Source: an uncultured bacterium (GTDB lineage Bacteria > Bacteroidota > Bacteroidia > Bacteroidales > Bacteroidaceae). From it: 61,125 nt of DNA. This document shows, piece after piece, positions 8,842 through 17,136 of the stretch. The first letter of the stretch is position 1. Each line of letters starts with the position of its first letter. The DNA lies in assembly GCA_905214625.1 (NCBI GenBank), contig CAJMMQ010000018.1, positions 1 to 61,125 on the forward strand. The letters run 5' to 3'. Position numbers and translations under genes: made by a program. The notes under the pieces were generated by a model. That model was not told where the DNA came from, made no database searches, and was given only the letters and a program-made list of their open reading frames with translations.

Positions 8842-11457
8842 ATGGACAGAATCAAAGGATGCTTGGCACTGCTTGCTGCATTGCTTTTCAGCATTGGGGC
8901 TGTAGCGCAGGAAAAGATTGTTAATCCTGAAATCTCTTATGCGGGCACTCCGCGTTCCGGTGTTCTTGGCGGCATCGCAGTTTCTGGCGTGGAAGGTTAT
9001 GAAGATTACATGCTTGCGGGTATTTCCGGCCTTACTGTTGGCCAGAAAATAGAACTTCCCGGACAGGAGATTACTGAGGCCGTGAAGCGCTATTGGAAGC
9101 ACGGACTGTTTTCAAAAGTGCAGATTGCAGCCGACTCTATCGTAGGCGACAAGATTTATCTGCATTTCTATCTTGCCCTGCGTCCGCGTGTTTCAACGAT
9201 TAACTACATCGGTGTCAAGAAGTCGGAGCGTGAAGACCTTGAGGCAAAGCTCGGACTGCTGAAGGGCAGTCAGATTACGCCTAACATGATAGACCGTGCC
9301 GAACTGCTGGCTAAAAACTATTTTGACGACAAAGGTTATAAGAATGCCGACATAAGCATACGCCAGCGCGATGATGTAGCAAACAAAAATCAGGTAATCC
9401 TCGACGTTGTAATCGATAAGAAAGAAAAAATGAAGGTGCGCCAGATTATCATTGAAGGCAACGATAACCTGAGCGACTCAAAGATAAAGGGTACCCTCTT
9501 CACCAAAGGTGCTTTTTCTAAAACTCATGAGGCAGGTAAACTGTCATCGTTCCTGAAGTCGAAGAAATATACCCCCGAACGCTATAAGACAGACAAGCAG
9601 AACCTTATTGACAAATATAACGAGCTTGGCTACCGCGACGCAACGATAGTTGAAGACAGCGTGTGGAACGTTGACGACAAGCATGTAAGCATATACCTGA
9701 AGGTAGATGAGGGAAAGAAATATTATATCAGAAACATCACATGGGTGGGTAACACGGTGTTCTCAACCGACTATCTGAGCCGTATCCTCGGTATGAGGAA
9801 AGGTGATGTATATAACCAGAAACTCATGCACAAGCGACTCTCTGAGGATGAGGATGCCGTGGGCAATGAGTACTGGAACAACGGTTATCTGTTCTACAAC
9901 CTCCAGCCTACTGAAGTAAACATAGTGGGCGACTCTATCGACCTTGAGATGCGTATAATGGAAGGCAATCAGGCTCATATCAGCCGCGTGCGCATCAACG
10001 GCAACACGCGCGTTTATGAAAACGTTGTGCGCCGTGAGCTAAGAACAAAGCCGGGCGACCTCTTCTCTAAGGAAGCTCTTATGCGTTCGGCACGTGAAAT
10101 GGCATCGATGGGACACTTCGACCCTGAGCAGATTAACCCTGACGTTAAGCCTAACTATGAGAACGGAACCGTTGACATCAACTGGGATCTTGTCCAGAAG
10201 TCGAACGACCAGGTGGAGTTCTCGCTCGGATGGGGACAGACGGGTGTCATAGGACGTATCGGATTGAAACTCAATAACTTCTCGATGGCCAATCTGTTCA
10301 ACAAGAATAAGGAGCACCGCGGAATATTGCCCGTGGGCGACGGCGAGGTGCTTTCAATAGGAGCGCAGACCAACGGTACGTATTATCAGTCGTACAACGC
10401 CTCTTACTCAACCAACTGGTTCGGCGGAAAGCGTCCTATACAGTTCACCGTCGGAGCTTACTTCTCTAAGCAGACCGACGTGTCGAGCAACTATTACAAC
10501 AGCGCCTACATGAATAATTATTATAACTACCTTTACGGTTACGGAAACAGTTACAATAATTATTATGAAAACTTCTACGACCCCGACAAGTATGTCAAGC
10601 TGCTCGGTGTGTCAGTGGGATGGGGTAAGCGTCTGCGCTGGCCTGACGACTACTTCCAGTTGTCTGTCGAACTTGCCTACCAGCGCTATATGCTGAAAAA
10701 CTGGCAGTACTTTATCGTTACCAACGGTAACTGTAACAACCTTAACCTGGGCATCACCCTGTCGCGTGTTTCAACCGACAACCAGCTCTTCCCGCGCCGT
10801 GGTTCAGAGTTTATGGCTTCTCTGTCTATCACTCCGCCATGGTCACTGTTCGACAACAAGGATTACAAGAATCTTGCTACAAATTCAAAATCGCCGAATT
10901 ATACAGCAGAACAACAGGAGAAATACCGTTGGGTTGAGTATCACAAGTGGAAGTTCCGCGCCAAGACATACACGGCTCTTACCAACGGACAGAAGTGTTT
11001 TGTGCTCATGACCCGTGTTGAGTTTGGTATTTTGGGCTCTTACAACAAATACAAGAAGTCGCCTTTCGAGACCTACTATATGGGTGGTGACGGTATGAGC
11101 GGTTATTCAACGGGCTATGCCGAGGAGACTATCGGCTTGCGCGGATACGACAACGGAAGCCTTACTCCTTACGGATATGAGGGTTATGCCTACGACCGCT
11201 TCACGCTTGAGCTCCGCTATCCGTTCCTGCTCGGCAACACCACAATTTATGGCTTGGGCTTCCTCGAGGCTGGTAACGCATGGAACGATGCCAAGAAATT
11301 CAACCCGTTCGACATGAAACGTTCTGCCGGTATCGGCGTGCGCATATTCCTGCCGATGGTAGGTCTTATGGGTATCGACTGGGCTTACGGTTTCGACAAG
11401 GTGTTCGGCACCAAGGGTGGCTCTCAGTTCCACTTCATCCTCGGTCAGGAGTTCTAA
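8842..11457 (+). CDS. bamA: Outer membrane protein assembly factor BamA
   Basis: Central component of the BAM machine that inserts beta-barrel proteins into the outer membrane. The product is 871 residues. It has a signal peptide (about 1-22, ending GAVAQ), about five POTRA domains (about residues 25-450; for example VRQIIIEGNDNLSDSKIKG and YIRNITWVGNTVFSTDYL) and an Omp85 barrel (about 460-871). The VRI/GVRIFLPMVG region and the terminal Phe (HFILGQEF) fit the BAM recognition rule. A tyrosine/asparagine-rich surface-loop stretch (about 550-580) is notable. It lies directly after uppS and before the Skp genes, a conserved order that links barrel assembly with its periplasmic chaperones. Confidence 0.95.
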   Translation: MDRIKGCLALLAALLFSIGAVAQEKIVNPEISYAGTPRSGVLGGIAVSGVEGYEDYMLAGISGLTVGQKIELPGQEITEAVKRYWKHGLFSKVQIAADSIVGDKIYLHFYLALRPRVSTINYIGVKKSEREDLEAKLGLLKGSQITPNMIDRAELLAKNYFDDKGYKNADISIRQRDDVANKNQVILDVVIDKKEKMKVRQIIIEGNDNLSDSKIKGTLFTKGAFSKTHEAGKLSSFLKSKKYTPERYKTDKQNLIDKYNELGYRDATIVEDSVWNVDDKHVSIYLKVDEGKKYYIRNITWVGNTVFSTDYLSRILGMRKGDVYNQKLMHKRLSEDEDAVGNEYWNNGYLFYNLQPTEVNIVGDSIDLEMRIMEGNQAHISRVRINGNTRVYENVVRRELRTKPGDLFSKEALMRSAREMASMGHFDPEQINPDVKPNYENGTVDINWDLVQKSNDQVEFSLGWGQTGVIGRIGLKLNNFSMANLFNKNKEHRGILPVGDGEVLSIGAQTNGTYYQSYNASYSTNWFGGKRPIQFTVGAYFSKQTDVSSNYYNSAYMNNYYNYLYGYGNSYNNYYENFYDPDKYVKLLGVSVGWGKRLRWPDDYFQLSVELAYQRYMLKNWQYFIVTNGNCNNLNLGITLSRVSTDNQLFPRRGSEFMASLSITPPWSLFDNKDYKNLATNSKSPNYTAEQQEKYRWVEYHKWKFRAKTYTALTNGQKCFVLMTRVEFGILGSYNKYKKSPFETYYMGGDGMSGYSTGYAEETIGLRGYDNGSLTPYGYEGYAYDRFTLELRYPFLLGNTTIYGLGFLEAGNAWNDAKKFNPFDMKRSAGIGVRIFLPMVGLMGIDWAYGFDKVFGTKGGSQFHFILGQEF

Positions 11458-11571
11458 TCGCCTGATTGCCGGGCGCATAACATAGAGAGTTAATAAATTG
11501 GCCGTCAGGACATATAGGCGTATCTGTCACGTCGGTTTTGTCAGTTTAATTTATAATAAGGAGAAGAAAGT

Positions 11572-12084
11572 ATGAAGAAGATATTGATGATGTTTGCCAT
11601 GCTGGCCGTAGCCTTTACTGCCAGTGCGCAGAAGTTTGCTCTTGTTGACATGGAGTATATCCTGAAGAATATTCCGGCCTATGAGCGTGCCAACGAGCAG
11701 CTCACTCAGGTAGCCAAGAAGTGGCAGGCTGAGGTTGACGCCCTCAACACAGAGGCTCAGACCATGTACAAGAACTATCAGAACGAGGTGGTGTTCCTCT
11801 CGCAAGAGCAGAAAAAGGAACGTCAGGAAGCCATAATGAACAAGGAGAAGGAGGCCAGCGAGCTGAAGCGCAAGTATTTCGGCCCGGAGGGCGAGCTCTT
11901 CAAGAAGCGCACCAGCTTGATGACTCCTATTCAGGAAGAGATTTACAATGCTGTTAAGGACATTGCCGATTTGCGTGGCTATTCGCTCATACTCGACCGT
12001 GCGTCAGACACGAGCATAATTTTCGGCTCGCCGAAGATAGACATCAGCAACGAAGTTTTGTCCAAGTTGGGGTACTCAAACTAA
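11572..12084 (+). CDS. OmpH/Skp family periplasmic chaperone (1)
   Basis: A 170-residue periplasmic chaperone of the Skp/OmpH type that keeps unfolded outer-membrane proteins soluble on the way to BamA. Signal peptide 1-19 (ends TASAQ) is followed by the family start KFALVDMEYILKNIPAY, a long charged coiled coil (about 45-125, rich in K, E and Q) and a C-terminal strand pair YSLILDRASDTSIIFGSP. It is the first of three paralogues and lies 114 bp after bamA. Its spacing and direction allow cotranscription with bamA. Confidence 0.9.
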   Translation: MKKILMMFAMLAVAFTASAQKFALVDMEYILKNIPAYERANEQLTQVAKKWQAEVDALNTEAQTMYKNYQNEVVFLSQEQKKERQEAIMNKEKEASELKRKYFGPEGELFKKRTSLMTPIQEEIYNAVKDIADLRGYSLILDRASDTSIIFGSPKIDISNEVLSKLGYSN

Positions 12085-12155
12085 CATGTTGTGCTTTAAC
12101 AAGATAGGATAGGCTGCCGAAATACAAAATAAAAACGCATTTCACACCCTTTTAT

Positions 12156-12186
12156 TTTGTAGTTCTCGCTGCTTGCATTATCTTTG
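12156..12186 (+). promoter_or_regulatory. Promoter of second OmpH gene
   Basis: TTTG (12156-12159), 19-bp spacer, TATCTTTG (12179-12186). The second and third chaperone genes can therefore be expressed independently of bamA. Confidence 0.7.
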
Positions 12187-12230
12187 CAGACAAATAATAA
12201 ACATTTAAATATAAAAATTGCAATTAAGAA

Positions 12231-12737
12231 ATGAAAAAACTAATTTTAATGTTGTTGCTGTGCGCACCGCTGTCGCTGTTTGCCCAGAACGCAAAGTTCG
12301 GACATGTTGACGCACAGGCTATCATGCAGAGCCTTCCGGAGTTTATCAAGGCACGTGGCGAGCTTGAAGCTCAGTCAAAGCAGTATGAGAATGATATGAA
12401 GGCCATGCAGGATGAAATCCAGAAGAAGTCTGACGAGTACGACCGTACAAAGAGCACAATGAACGAGACAAAGAGACAAGAGACTGAGGCTTCTCTGCAG
12501 CAGCTGTTCCAGAAATATCAGCAGGCACTGCAGGACAATCAGCAGGCACTGCAGAAGGCTCAGCAGGAGAAGATGCAGCCTATCATGAACAAGATAATGA
12601 CTGCCATTAAGAACGTAGGCAAGAACGGCGGATATGTTTACATTATGGACGTATCGGGCGGCATACCTTACATCAGCGACACCCTGAGCAAGGATGTTAC
12701 GGCAGATGTGAAAGCTGAAATGAATAAACTGAAATAA
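12231..12737 (+). CDS. OmpH/Skp family periplasmic chaperone (2)
   Basis: A 168-residue Skp paralogue. Signal peptide 1-18 (ends SLFAQ) is followed by KFGHVDAQAIMQSLPEF, a glutamine-rich coiled coil (about 45-120, with repeated QQALQ blocks) and the closing beta segment GGYVYIMDVSGGIPYIS. It has its own consensus promoter 45 bp upstream. A GC-rich hairpin separates it from the third copy, so readthrough may be partial. Confidence 0.9.
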   Translation: MKKLILMLLLCAPLSLFAQNAKFGHVDAQAIMQSLPEFIKARGELEAQSKQYENDMKAMQDEIQKKSDEYDRTKSTMNETKRQETEASLQQLFQKYQQALQDNQQALQKAQQEKMQPIMNKIMTAIKNVGKNGGYVYIMDVSGGIPYISDTLSKDVTADVKAEMNKLK

Positions 12738-12751
12738 TTAAACTCTATATC

Positions 12752-12784
12752 AAGCGCTGCTTTCCATCAGGGAGGCGGCGCTTT
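12752..12784 (+). terminator. Hairpin between second and third OmpH genes
   Basis: AAGCGCTGC (12752-12760) can pair with GCGGCGCTTT (12775-12784). A GACGTTTT tail follows, only 20 bp before the next start codon, so it may act as a partial terminator or processing site. Confidence 0.45.
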
Positions 12785-12804
12785 GACGTTTTAAAGATGA
12801 CTCT

Positions 12805-13317
12805 ATGAAAAAACTTGTTCTTTTTTTGTTGTTGCTCCTGCCGGCCGTTGCGGTGGATGCTCAGGTTAAGTTTGGTTATCTAAGCTACAGCGAGGCCATC
12901 AAGGCCATGCCGGGCTATGCCGACATGCAGAAGAGTCTGGCTGAGCTTAAACGGCAGTATGCCAACGAGACGAAGCGCTCTGAAGATGAGTTTAACCAGA
13001 AGTATGAGTCGTTTCTTGAGGGGCAGAAAGACTTTGCGCCTTCTATCCTGAAAAAAAGACAGTATGAGCTGCAAGAGCTCCTCAACAACAGTGTGTCTTT
13101 CAAGAAAGAAGCTGCCCGTCTGCTCGAGCAGGCCGAGGCCGACATGTATGCACCCCTGAAGAAACGCCTTAACGAAATATTGCGTCAGATGGGCCGCGAG
13201 CGCGGATATGCCTTTATACTTAACACCGACAATGATGCCGTTCCTTATATCGACTCAGCAAGCGGTGAAGATATAAGTACGCTGGTGCGCAACATGTTTA
13301 CTTATCTTGAAAAATAA
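12805..13317 (+). CDS. OmpH/Skp family periplasmic chaperone (3)
   Basis: A 170-residue third Skp-like protein. Signal peptide 1-19 (ends VDAQ) is followed by KFGYLSYSEAIKAMPGY, a coiled-coil arm region (about 40-115, rich in K/E/R) and the C-terminal strand YAFILNTDNDAVPYIDSA. It is more divergent than the first two in the coiled coil and may serve different clients; this is inference. It probably belongs to the transcript that begins before the second copy. Confidence 0.85.
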   Translation: MKKLVLFLLLLLPAVAVDAQVKFGYLSYSEAIKAMPGYADMQKSLAELKRQYANETKRSEDEFNQKYESFLEGQKDFAPSILKKRQYELQELLNNSVSFKKEAARLLEQAEADMYAPLKKRLNEILRQMGRERGYAFILNTDNDAVPYIDSASGEDISTLVRNMFTYLEK

Positions 13318-13554
13318 TTTCCAGGCGGCTCTTTGGGGTCGCCTTGGCTCTTCTTGTTCGTGTACTGCGCGCTTTCCGGCATGCTGTATTCCTAATCGAG
13401 GTGTGCTTACAGGGCATCCGTCTTGCCGTGTCTTGTGTTTGGCTCTTTTCTTTCAGCCGGCATTTATATATGTAGCGCGTATATCATGTTATTGTTGCCT
13501 GCCGGCGGCAGACAGTCAGTTCTCATCCTTATGTTATTTTAAATCTTAGTGTTT

Positions 13555-14391
13555 ATGCAGCTTTCTGATAAACCGGGGCCAATAGGAGTGTTCGATTCGG
13601 GTTACGGCGGACTTACCATTCTGCATCAGATGCGCAACATTCTGCCTCATTACGATTATCTTTATCTTGGCGACAACGCCCGTGCGCCTTACGGAGCGCG
13701 CTCGTTCGACGTTGTATATCAGTTTACGCGTGAGGCCGTAATAAAGCTTTTCAGCATGGGTTGTCACCTCGTTATCCTTGCCTGCAACACTGCTTCGGCA
13801 AAGGCTTTGCGCTCAATTCAGCAGAACGACCTGCCCGGACTCGACCCCAACCGACGTGTGCTTGGTATAATCCGTCCCACGGCCGAATGCATAGGCAGCA
13901 TCACCCAGAGCCGCCACGTGGGCATTGTGGCCACGGAAGGAACAATCAGGAGCGAGAGTTATGTGCTCGAGATAAAGAAGCTCTTTCCCGACATCACTGT
14001 TACGGGCGAGCCTTGCCCTATGTGGGTTCCGCTGGTTGAGAACAACGAGTACGACGGTCCCGGTGCCGACTATTTTGTAAAGAAACGTATCGACAACCTT
14101 ATGATACGCGACCCGCAGATCGACTCCATCATTCTCGGCTGCACCCACTATCCGCTGTTGCTCAACAAGATTCTGAAGTACACGCCGCGCGGCGTCAAGA
14201 TTGTTCCGCAGGGCGAGTATGTGTCCAACAGCCTTAAAGACTACTTTGTACGCCATCCCGACATTGAGGCCAAGTGTACAAAGAACGGCTTGTGCCATTA
14301 TCTCACCACGGAGAACACCGACAAGTTCCGCGAGTCGGCTCAGCTCTTCCTGCATGAGAGCGTGGATGTAGAGAATATAACCTTGGGATAG
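13555..14391 (+). CDS. murI: Glutamate racemase
   Basis: Cytosolic enzyme that supplies D-glutamate for peptidoglycan. The product is 278 residues from the ATG at 13555; a GTG two codons earlier (13549) is the alternative start. Motifs are the N-terminal GVFDSGYGGLTIL (catalytic Asp), the first catalytic cysteine in LACNTASA (about residue 80) and the second in LGCTHYPLL (about residue 195). It closes the envelope cluster after the Skp genes, from which it is separated by about 240 bp with no obvious promoter. Confidence 0.95.
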   Translation: MQLSDKPGPIGVFDSGYGGLTILHQMRNILPHYDYLYLGDNARAPYGARSFDVVYQFTREAVIKLFSMGCHLVILACNTASAKALRSIQQNDLPGLDPNRRVLGIIRPTAECIGSITQSRHVGIVATEGTIRSESYVLEIKKLFPDITVTGEPCPMWVPLVENNEYDGPGADYFVKKRIDNLMIRDPQIDSIILGCTHYPLLLNKILKYTPRGVKIVPQGEYVSNSLKDYFVRHPDIEAKCTKNGLCHYLTTENTDKFRESAQLFLHESVDVENITLG

Positions 14392-14450
14392 AGCCGCAGG
14401 CTTGTCCCGTTTACGGCTTACGGCCTTTTTCAGTTTTTAATAACATACCG

Positions 14451-14498
14451 TTCAGGGCGGCATGCTGCAATGTTTTTCTTGCAGCGTGCCGCCCTGAA
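14451..14498 (+). terminator. Strong 20-bp hairpin after murI
   Basis: TTCAGGGCGGCATGCTGCAA (14451-14470) pairs with 14479-14498, with one G-T type mismatch and an 8-base loop. No long T-run follows (AATCTTTCC), so it may stop transcription, protect a 3' end, or both. A smaller CCGTTTACGG element with CCTTTTT lies just upstream at 14408-14430. Confidence 0.6.
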
Positions 14499-14590
14499 TC
14501 TTTCCCGTCTGTGCCGGCTGTCGTGTCCTTTATCCGATATTGTCCGTTATGATTTTGTCGCTTTTGTAACATGCTGAATTCCAATGTGTT

Positions 14591-14676
14591 GCAAAAGGCC
14601 GTCTTTCGACTTCTGAAAGGCCGTGTTTTGCAGTCTAAAAGGCCTTTTACGTCTCAAAACGTGGCCTTTTACATTC
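14591..14676. repeat. 22-nt tandem repeat array B (four units)
   Basis: Units begin at 14591, 14613, 14635 and 14655; three are 22 nt and one is 20 nt. Unit 1 starts GCAAAAGGCCGTCTTTCGAC and unit 2 CTGAAAGGCCGTGTTTTGCA. The array is preceded by a leader, TTTGTAAC (14563-14570), ending in GTGTT, at the same 28-nt distance as in the arrays at 23033 and 41803. Confidence 0.8.
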
Positions 14677-14896
14677 ATGCTGCTTTTGCCATGTCCTTCC
14701 ATAGGCGTCAGCCGGTCTTTCATCCTGTTGCTTTCCGTCCTTCAGTCTCTGTGTATTGGCTCAGGTTCCGGCTGTCATTCTTGTGTTTTGTGCCGATGTT
14801 CCGCGTTGTTACGTCTGTCAACCCGATGTTTACATGCAGATGTGTTAAATTTGAAATATTTATGTAAAAACATGGTGCATATAATATAAAATCATT

Positions 14897-14904
14897 TATC
14901 TTTG
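14897..14904 (+). promoter_or_regulatory. -7 box of the cobalamin operon
   Basis: TATCTTTG just before the riboswitch. The predicted start of transcription near 14911 coincides with the beginning of the aptamer P1 stem. Confidence 0.6.
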
Positions 14905-14908
14905 CCCA

Positions 14909-15072
14909 CGCAACGGTTCGCCTTATGGCGATTAAAAGGGAACCGGGTGAGAATCCCGGACAGACCCGCTGCTGTAAGCCGCCCTTATCTTAGGGTGCGA
15001 ACAATGAAGCCACTGACATTTTTTCGGGAAGGCGTTCGCATCCGGGTGGTAAGTCAGAAGACCTGCCTTGCG
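14909..15072 (+). ncRNA. Cobalamin riboswitch
   Basis: Contains the B12-box hallmarks in order: GGGAACCGGGTGAGAATCCC (from 14938), ACAGACCCGCTGCTGTAAGC (from 14960), GAAGCCACTG (15006), a CGGGAAGGC block, and TCCGGGTGGTAAGTCAGAAG with GACCTGCC at the 3' side. The outer stem CGCAA (14909-14913) pairs with TTGCG (15068-15072). Downstream, CCGTCTTCGACGG (15080-15092) and the dyad GGCCT-N9-AGGCCT (15091-15109) could form the expression platform near the btuB ribosome-binding region. It is expected to repress the btuB operon when adenosylcobalamin is plentiful. Confidence 0.95.
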
Positions 15073-15132
15073 TTTTTTACCGTCTTCGACGGCCTCGTGG
15101 ATTAGGCCTCAGGAGAACATAATTGACATCTT

Positions 15133-17136
15133 ATGAAACAAAGATTGGCCATTATGCCTTTGTGCATGGCTGTCTTAACGGTTTGTGCCCAGCAGCATGT
15201 CAGCCGTCTCGACAGTGTGCACAGGCTTAACGAAGTGGTGGTGCTCGGCAGCAGCCGGCATAGCGTAATTCCGTCGCAGCAGTTGCAGGGAGAAGAACTG
15301 CAGCGGCTGAACAGTCTCAGCGTGGCCGACGCGCTGAGGTTCTTCGCCGGCGTGCAGCTGAAGGACTACGGCGGCGTGGGCGGCATCAAGACCGTCAACA
15401 TACGAAGCATGGGCACCAACCACGTGGGAGTGTTCTACGACGGCATACAGCTGTCTAACGCGCAGAACGGACAGGTGGACCTCGGCATGTTCTCGCTCGA
15501 CAACATGCAGGCAATATCGCTCTACAACGGACAGAAGAGCCAGATATTCCAGTCGGCAAAAGACTTCAATTCCGCCGGCTCCATATATATGTGGACGCGC
15601 CGCCCCGTGTTTGCCGACAGCACCAGTTATCATCTCAAGGCCACGCTGAAGACAGGTTCGTTCGACCTTGTCAACCCCGCCCTGCTCATAGAGCTGCGTC
15701 TTTCCGACAAGGTGTCGGCGTCGTTCAGCGGCGAGTGGCTCAGCAGCAGCGGCAAGTATAAGTTCCGCTACCGCCGCAAGGCCGTCATGACCGACGAGAT
15801 AATGTACGACACCACCGCCGTAAGACAGAACGGCGACGTGCGCGCCACGCGCATGGAAGGCGCGTTGTTCGGCACCATCAGCGGCGGCGAGTGGATGCTC
15901 AAGGCATACAACTACACCTCGGAGCGAGGCGTGCCGGGGGCCATTGTCAACAATGTGTGGCGCCGCGGTGAGCGCATCTGGGACAACAACTCGTTTGTGC
16001 AAGGCTCAATACAGAAAGATTTCGGCAGCCGTTATCACACCCGCCTCATGGCCAAGTATGCCTATTATCTCACCAAATACGTCAACAAGGACACCACCGT
16101 GATGATGATCGACAACGTTTACCGGCAGAAGGAGCTGTATCTGTCGTCGTCACATCTGTATAACATCACTAAATTTTGGGACATTTCTGCCGCCTACGAC
16201 GTGCAGTGGAACACGATGGATGCCGATATGTACGGCTTTGTTTATCCCACCCGCTGGCACCATTTCCTCTCGGCAGCCACCGCCATTACCCTCGGCCGCG
16301 TCAAGATGCAGGGCAGCCTTGTGCTCAACTACGTTCACGACCGCACCCGTCTGGCCAAGTCGGCAGGCGACAAGACTGTGCTTACTCCCGCCTTCTTCCT
16401 GTCGTGGGCGCCCTTCGGCAGCTCCGATTTTACGCTCCGCGCCTTTGCCAAGCGCAGTTTCCGCATGCCGACGTTCAACGACCTTTACTATGCCGACATG
16501 GGCAACTCGCAGCTGCGGCCCGAATACACCACCCAATACAACATCGGTTTTGCCTACGACAGTCGCCGCAGTCGCGGCTTCCTGACCGAATGGAGCCTTC
16601 ATGCCGATGCTTACCGCAACTTCGTCCGCGACAAGATTGTGGCGTATCCCAAGGGCGCGCAGTTCCGCTGGACCATGCTCAATCTGGGCCGTGTGCGCAT
16701 CACCGGCATCGACCTGACCGGCTCGCTCACGCTCAATCCGCTGCGCGACCTCTATATCACCGGCAAACTTCAGTACACCTATCAGGAAGCAATCGACGTA
16801 ACCAGTCCGGCCGACACCTACTATCGCGACCAGATACCCTACATACCATGGCACAGCGGCTCGGCCATCGTTCAGGCAACATGGCGCTCATGGAGCCTTA
16901 ACTACAGCTTTATCTACACCGGCGAGCGCTACAATCAGCAGGAAAACATCGTGTATAACCACACGCAGCCGTGGTACACGAGCGACGTCTCCATTGCGCG
17001 CAGTTTCCGCTGGAGCCGCTATTCGGCCAAGGTTCAGCTCGAAGTGAACAATCTCTTCAGTCAAGACTACGACGTGATACTCAACTATCCCATGCCCAAG
17101 CGCAACTATCGTCTTACCTTAAGTTTTGAAATGTGA
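15133..17136 (+). CDS. btuB: TonB-dependent vitamin B12 receptor BtuB
   Basis: Outer-membrane receptor that takes up cobalamin with energy from TonB. The product is 667 residues: signal peptide (about 1-20, ending VCAQQ), a TonB-box-like NEVVVLG (about 33-39), a plug domain (about 50-160, with VADALRFFAGVQLKDYGGVG and VNIRSMGTNHVGVFYDGIQ) and a 22-strand barrel ending LTLSFEM. The family match alone could mean several substrates, but the cobalamin riboswitch directly upstream fixes the likely one. Its stop overlaps the next start by one base (TGATG), so the two are translationally coupled. It has no carboxypeptidase-like N-terminal extension, so it is a BtuB and not a SusC-type protein. Confidence 0.93.
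   Translation: MKQRLAIMPLCMAVLTVCAQQHVSRLDSVHRLNEVVVLGSSRHSVIPSQQLQGEELQRLNSLSVADALRFFAGVQLKDYGGVGGIKTVNIRSMGTNHVGVFYDGIQLSNAQNGQVDLGMFSLDNMQAISLYNGQKSQIFQSAKDFNSAGSIYMWTRRPVFADSTSYHLKATLKTGSFDLVNPALLIELRLSDKVSASFSGEWLSSSGKYKFRYRRKAVMTDEIMYDTTAVRQNGDVRATRMEGALFGTISGGEWMLKAYNYTSERGVPGAIVNNVWRRGERIWDNNSFVQGSIQKDFGSRYHTRLMAKYAYYLTKYVNKDTTVMMIDNVYRQKELYLSSSHLYNITKFWDISAAYDVQWNTMDADMYGFVYPTRWHHFLSAATAITLGRVKMQGSLVLNYVHDRTRLAKSAGDKTVLTPAFFLSWAPFGSSDFTLRAFAKRSFRMPTFNDLYYADMGNSQLRPEYTTQYNIGFAYDSRRSRGFLTEWSLHADAYRNFVRDKIVAYPKGAQFRWTMLNLGRVRITGIDLTGSLTLNPLRDLYITGKLQYTYQEAIDVTSPADTYYRDQIPYIPWHSGSAIVQATWRSWSLNYSFIYTGERYNQQENIVYNHTQPWYTSDVSIARSFRWSRYSAKVQLEVNNLFSQDYDVILNYPMPKRNYRLTLSFEM

Noticed and set aside
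14571..14889. Frames of 88-98 codons before the cobalamin riboswitch
   Set aside because: They run through repeat array B and have no protein-like composition.
15175..16002. Long minus-strand frame inside btuB
   Set aside because: It is a shadow of the GC-rich coding strand; the plus-strand frame has a signal peptide, plug and barrel and the riboswitch.
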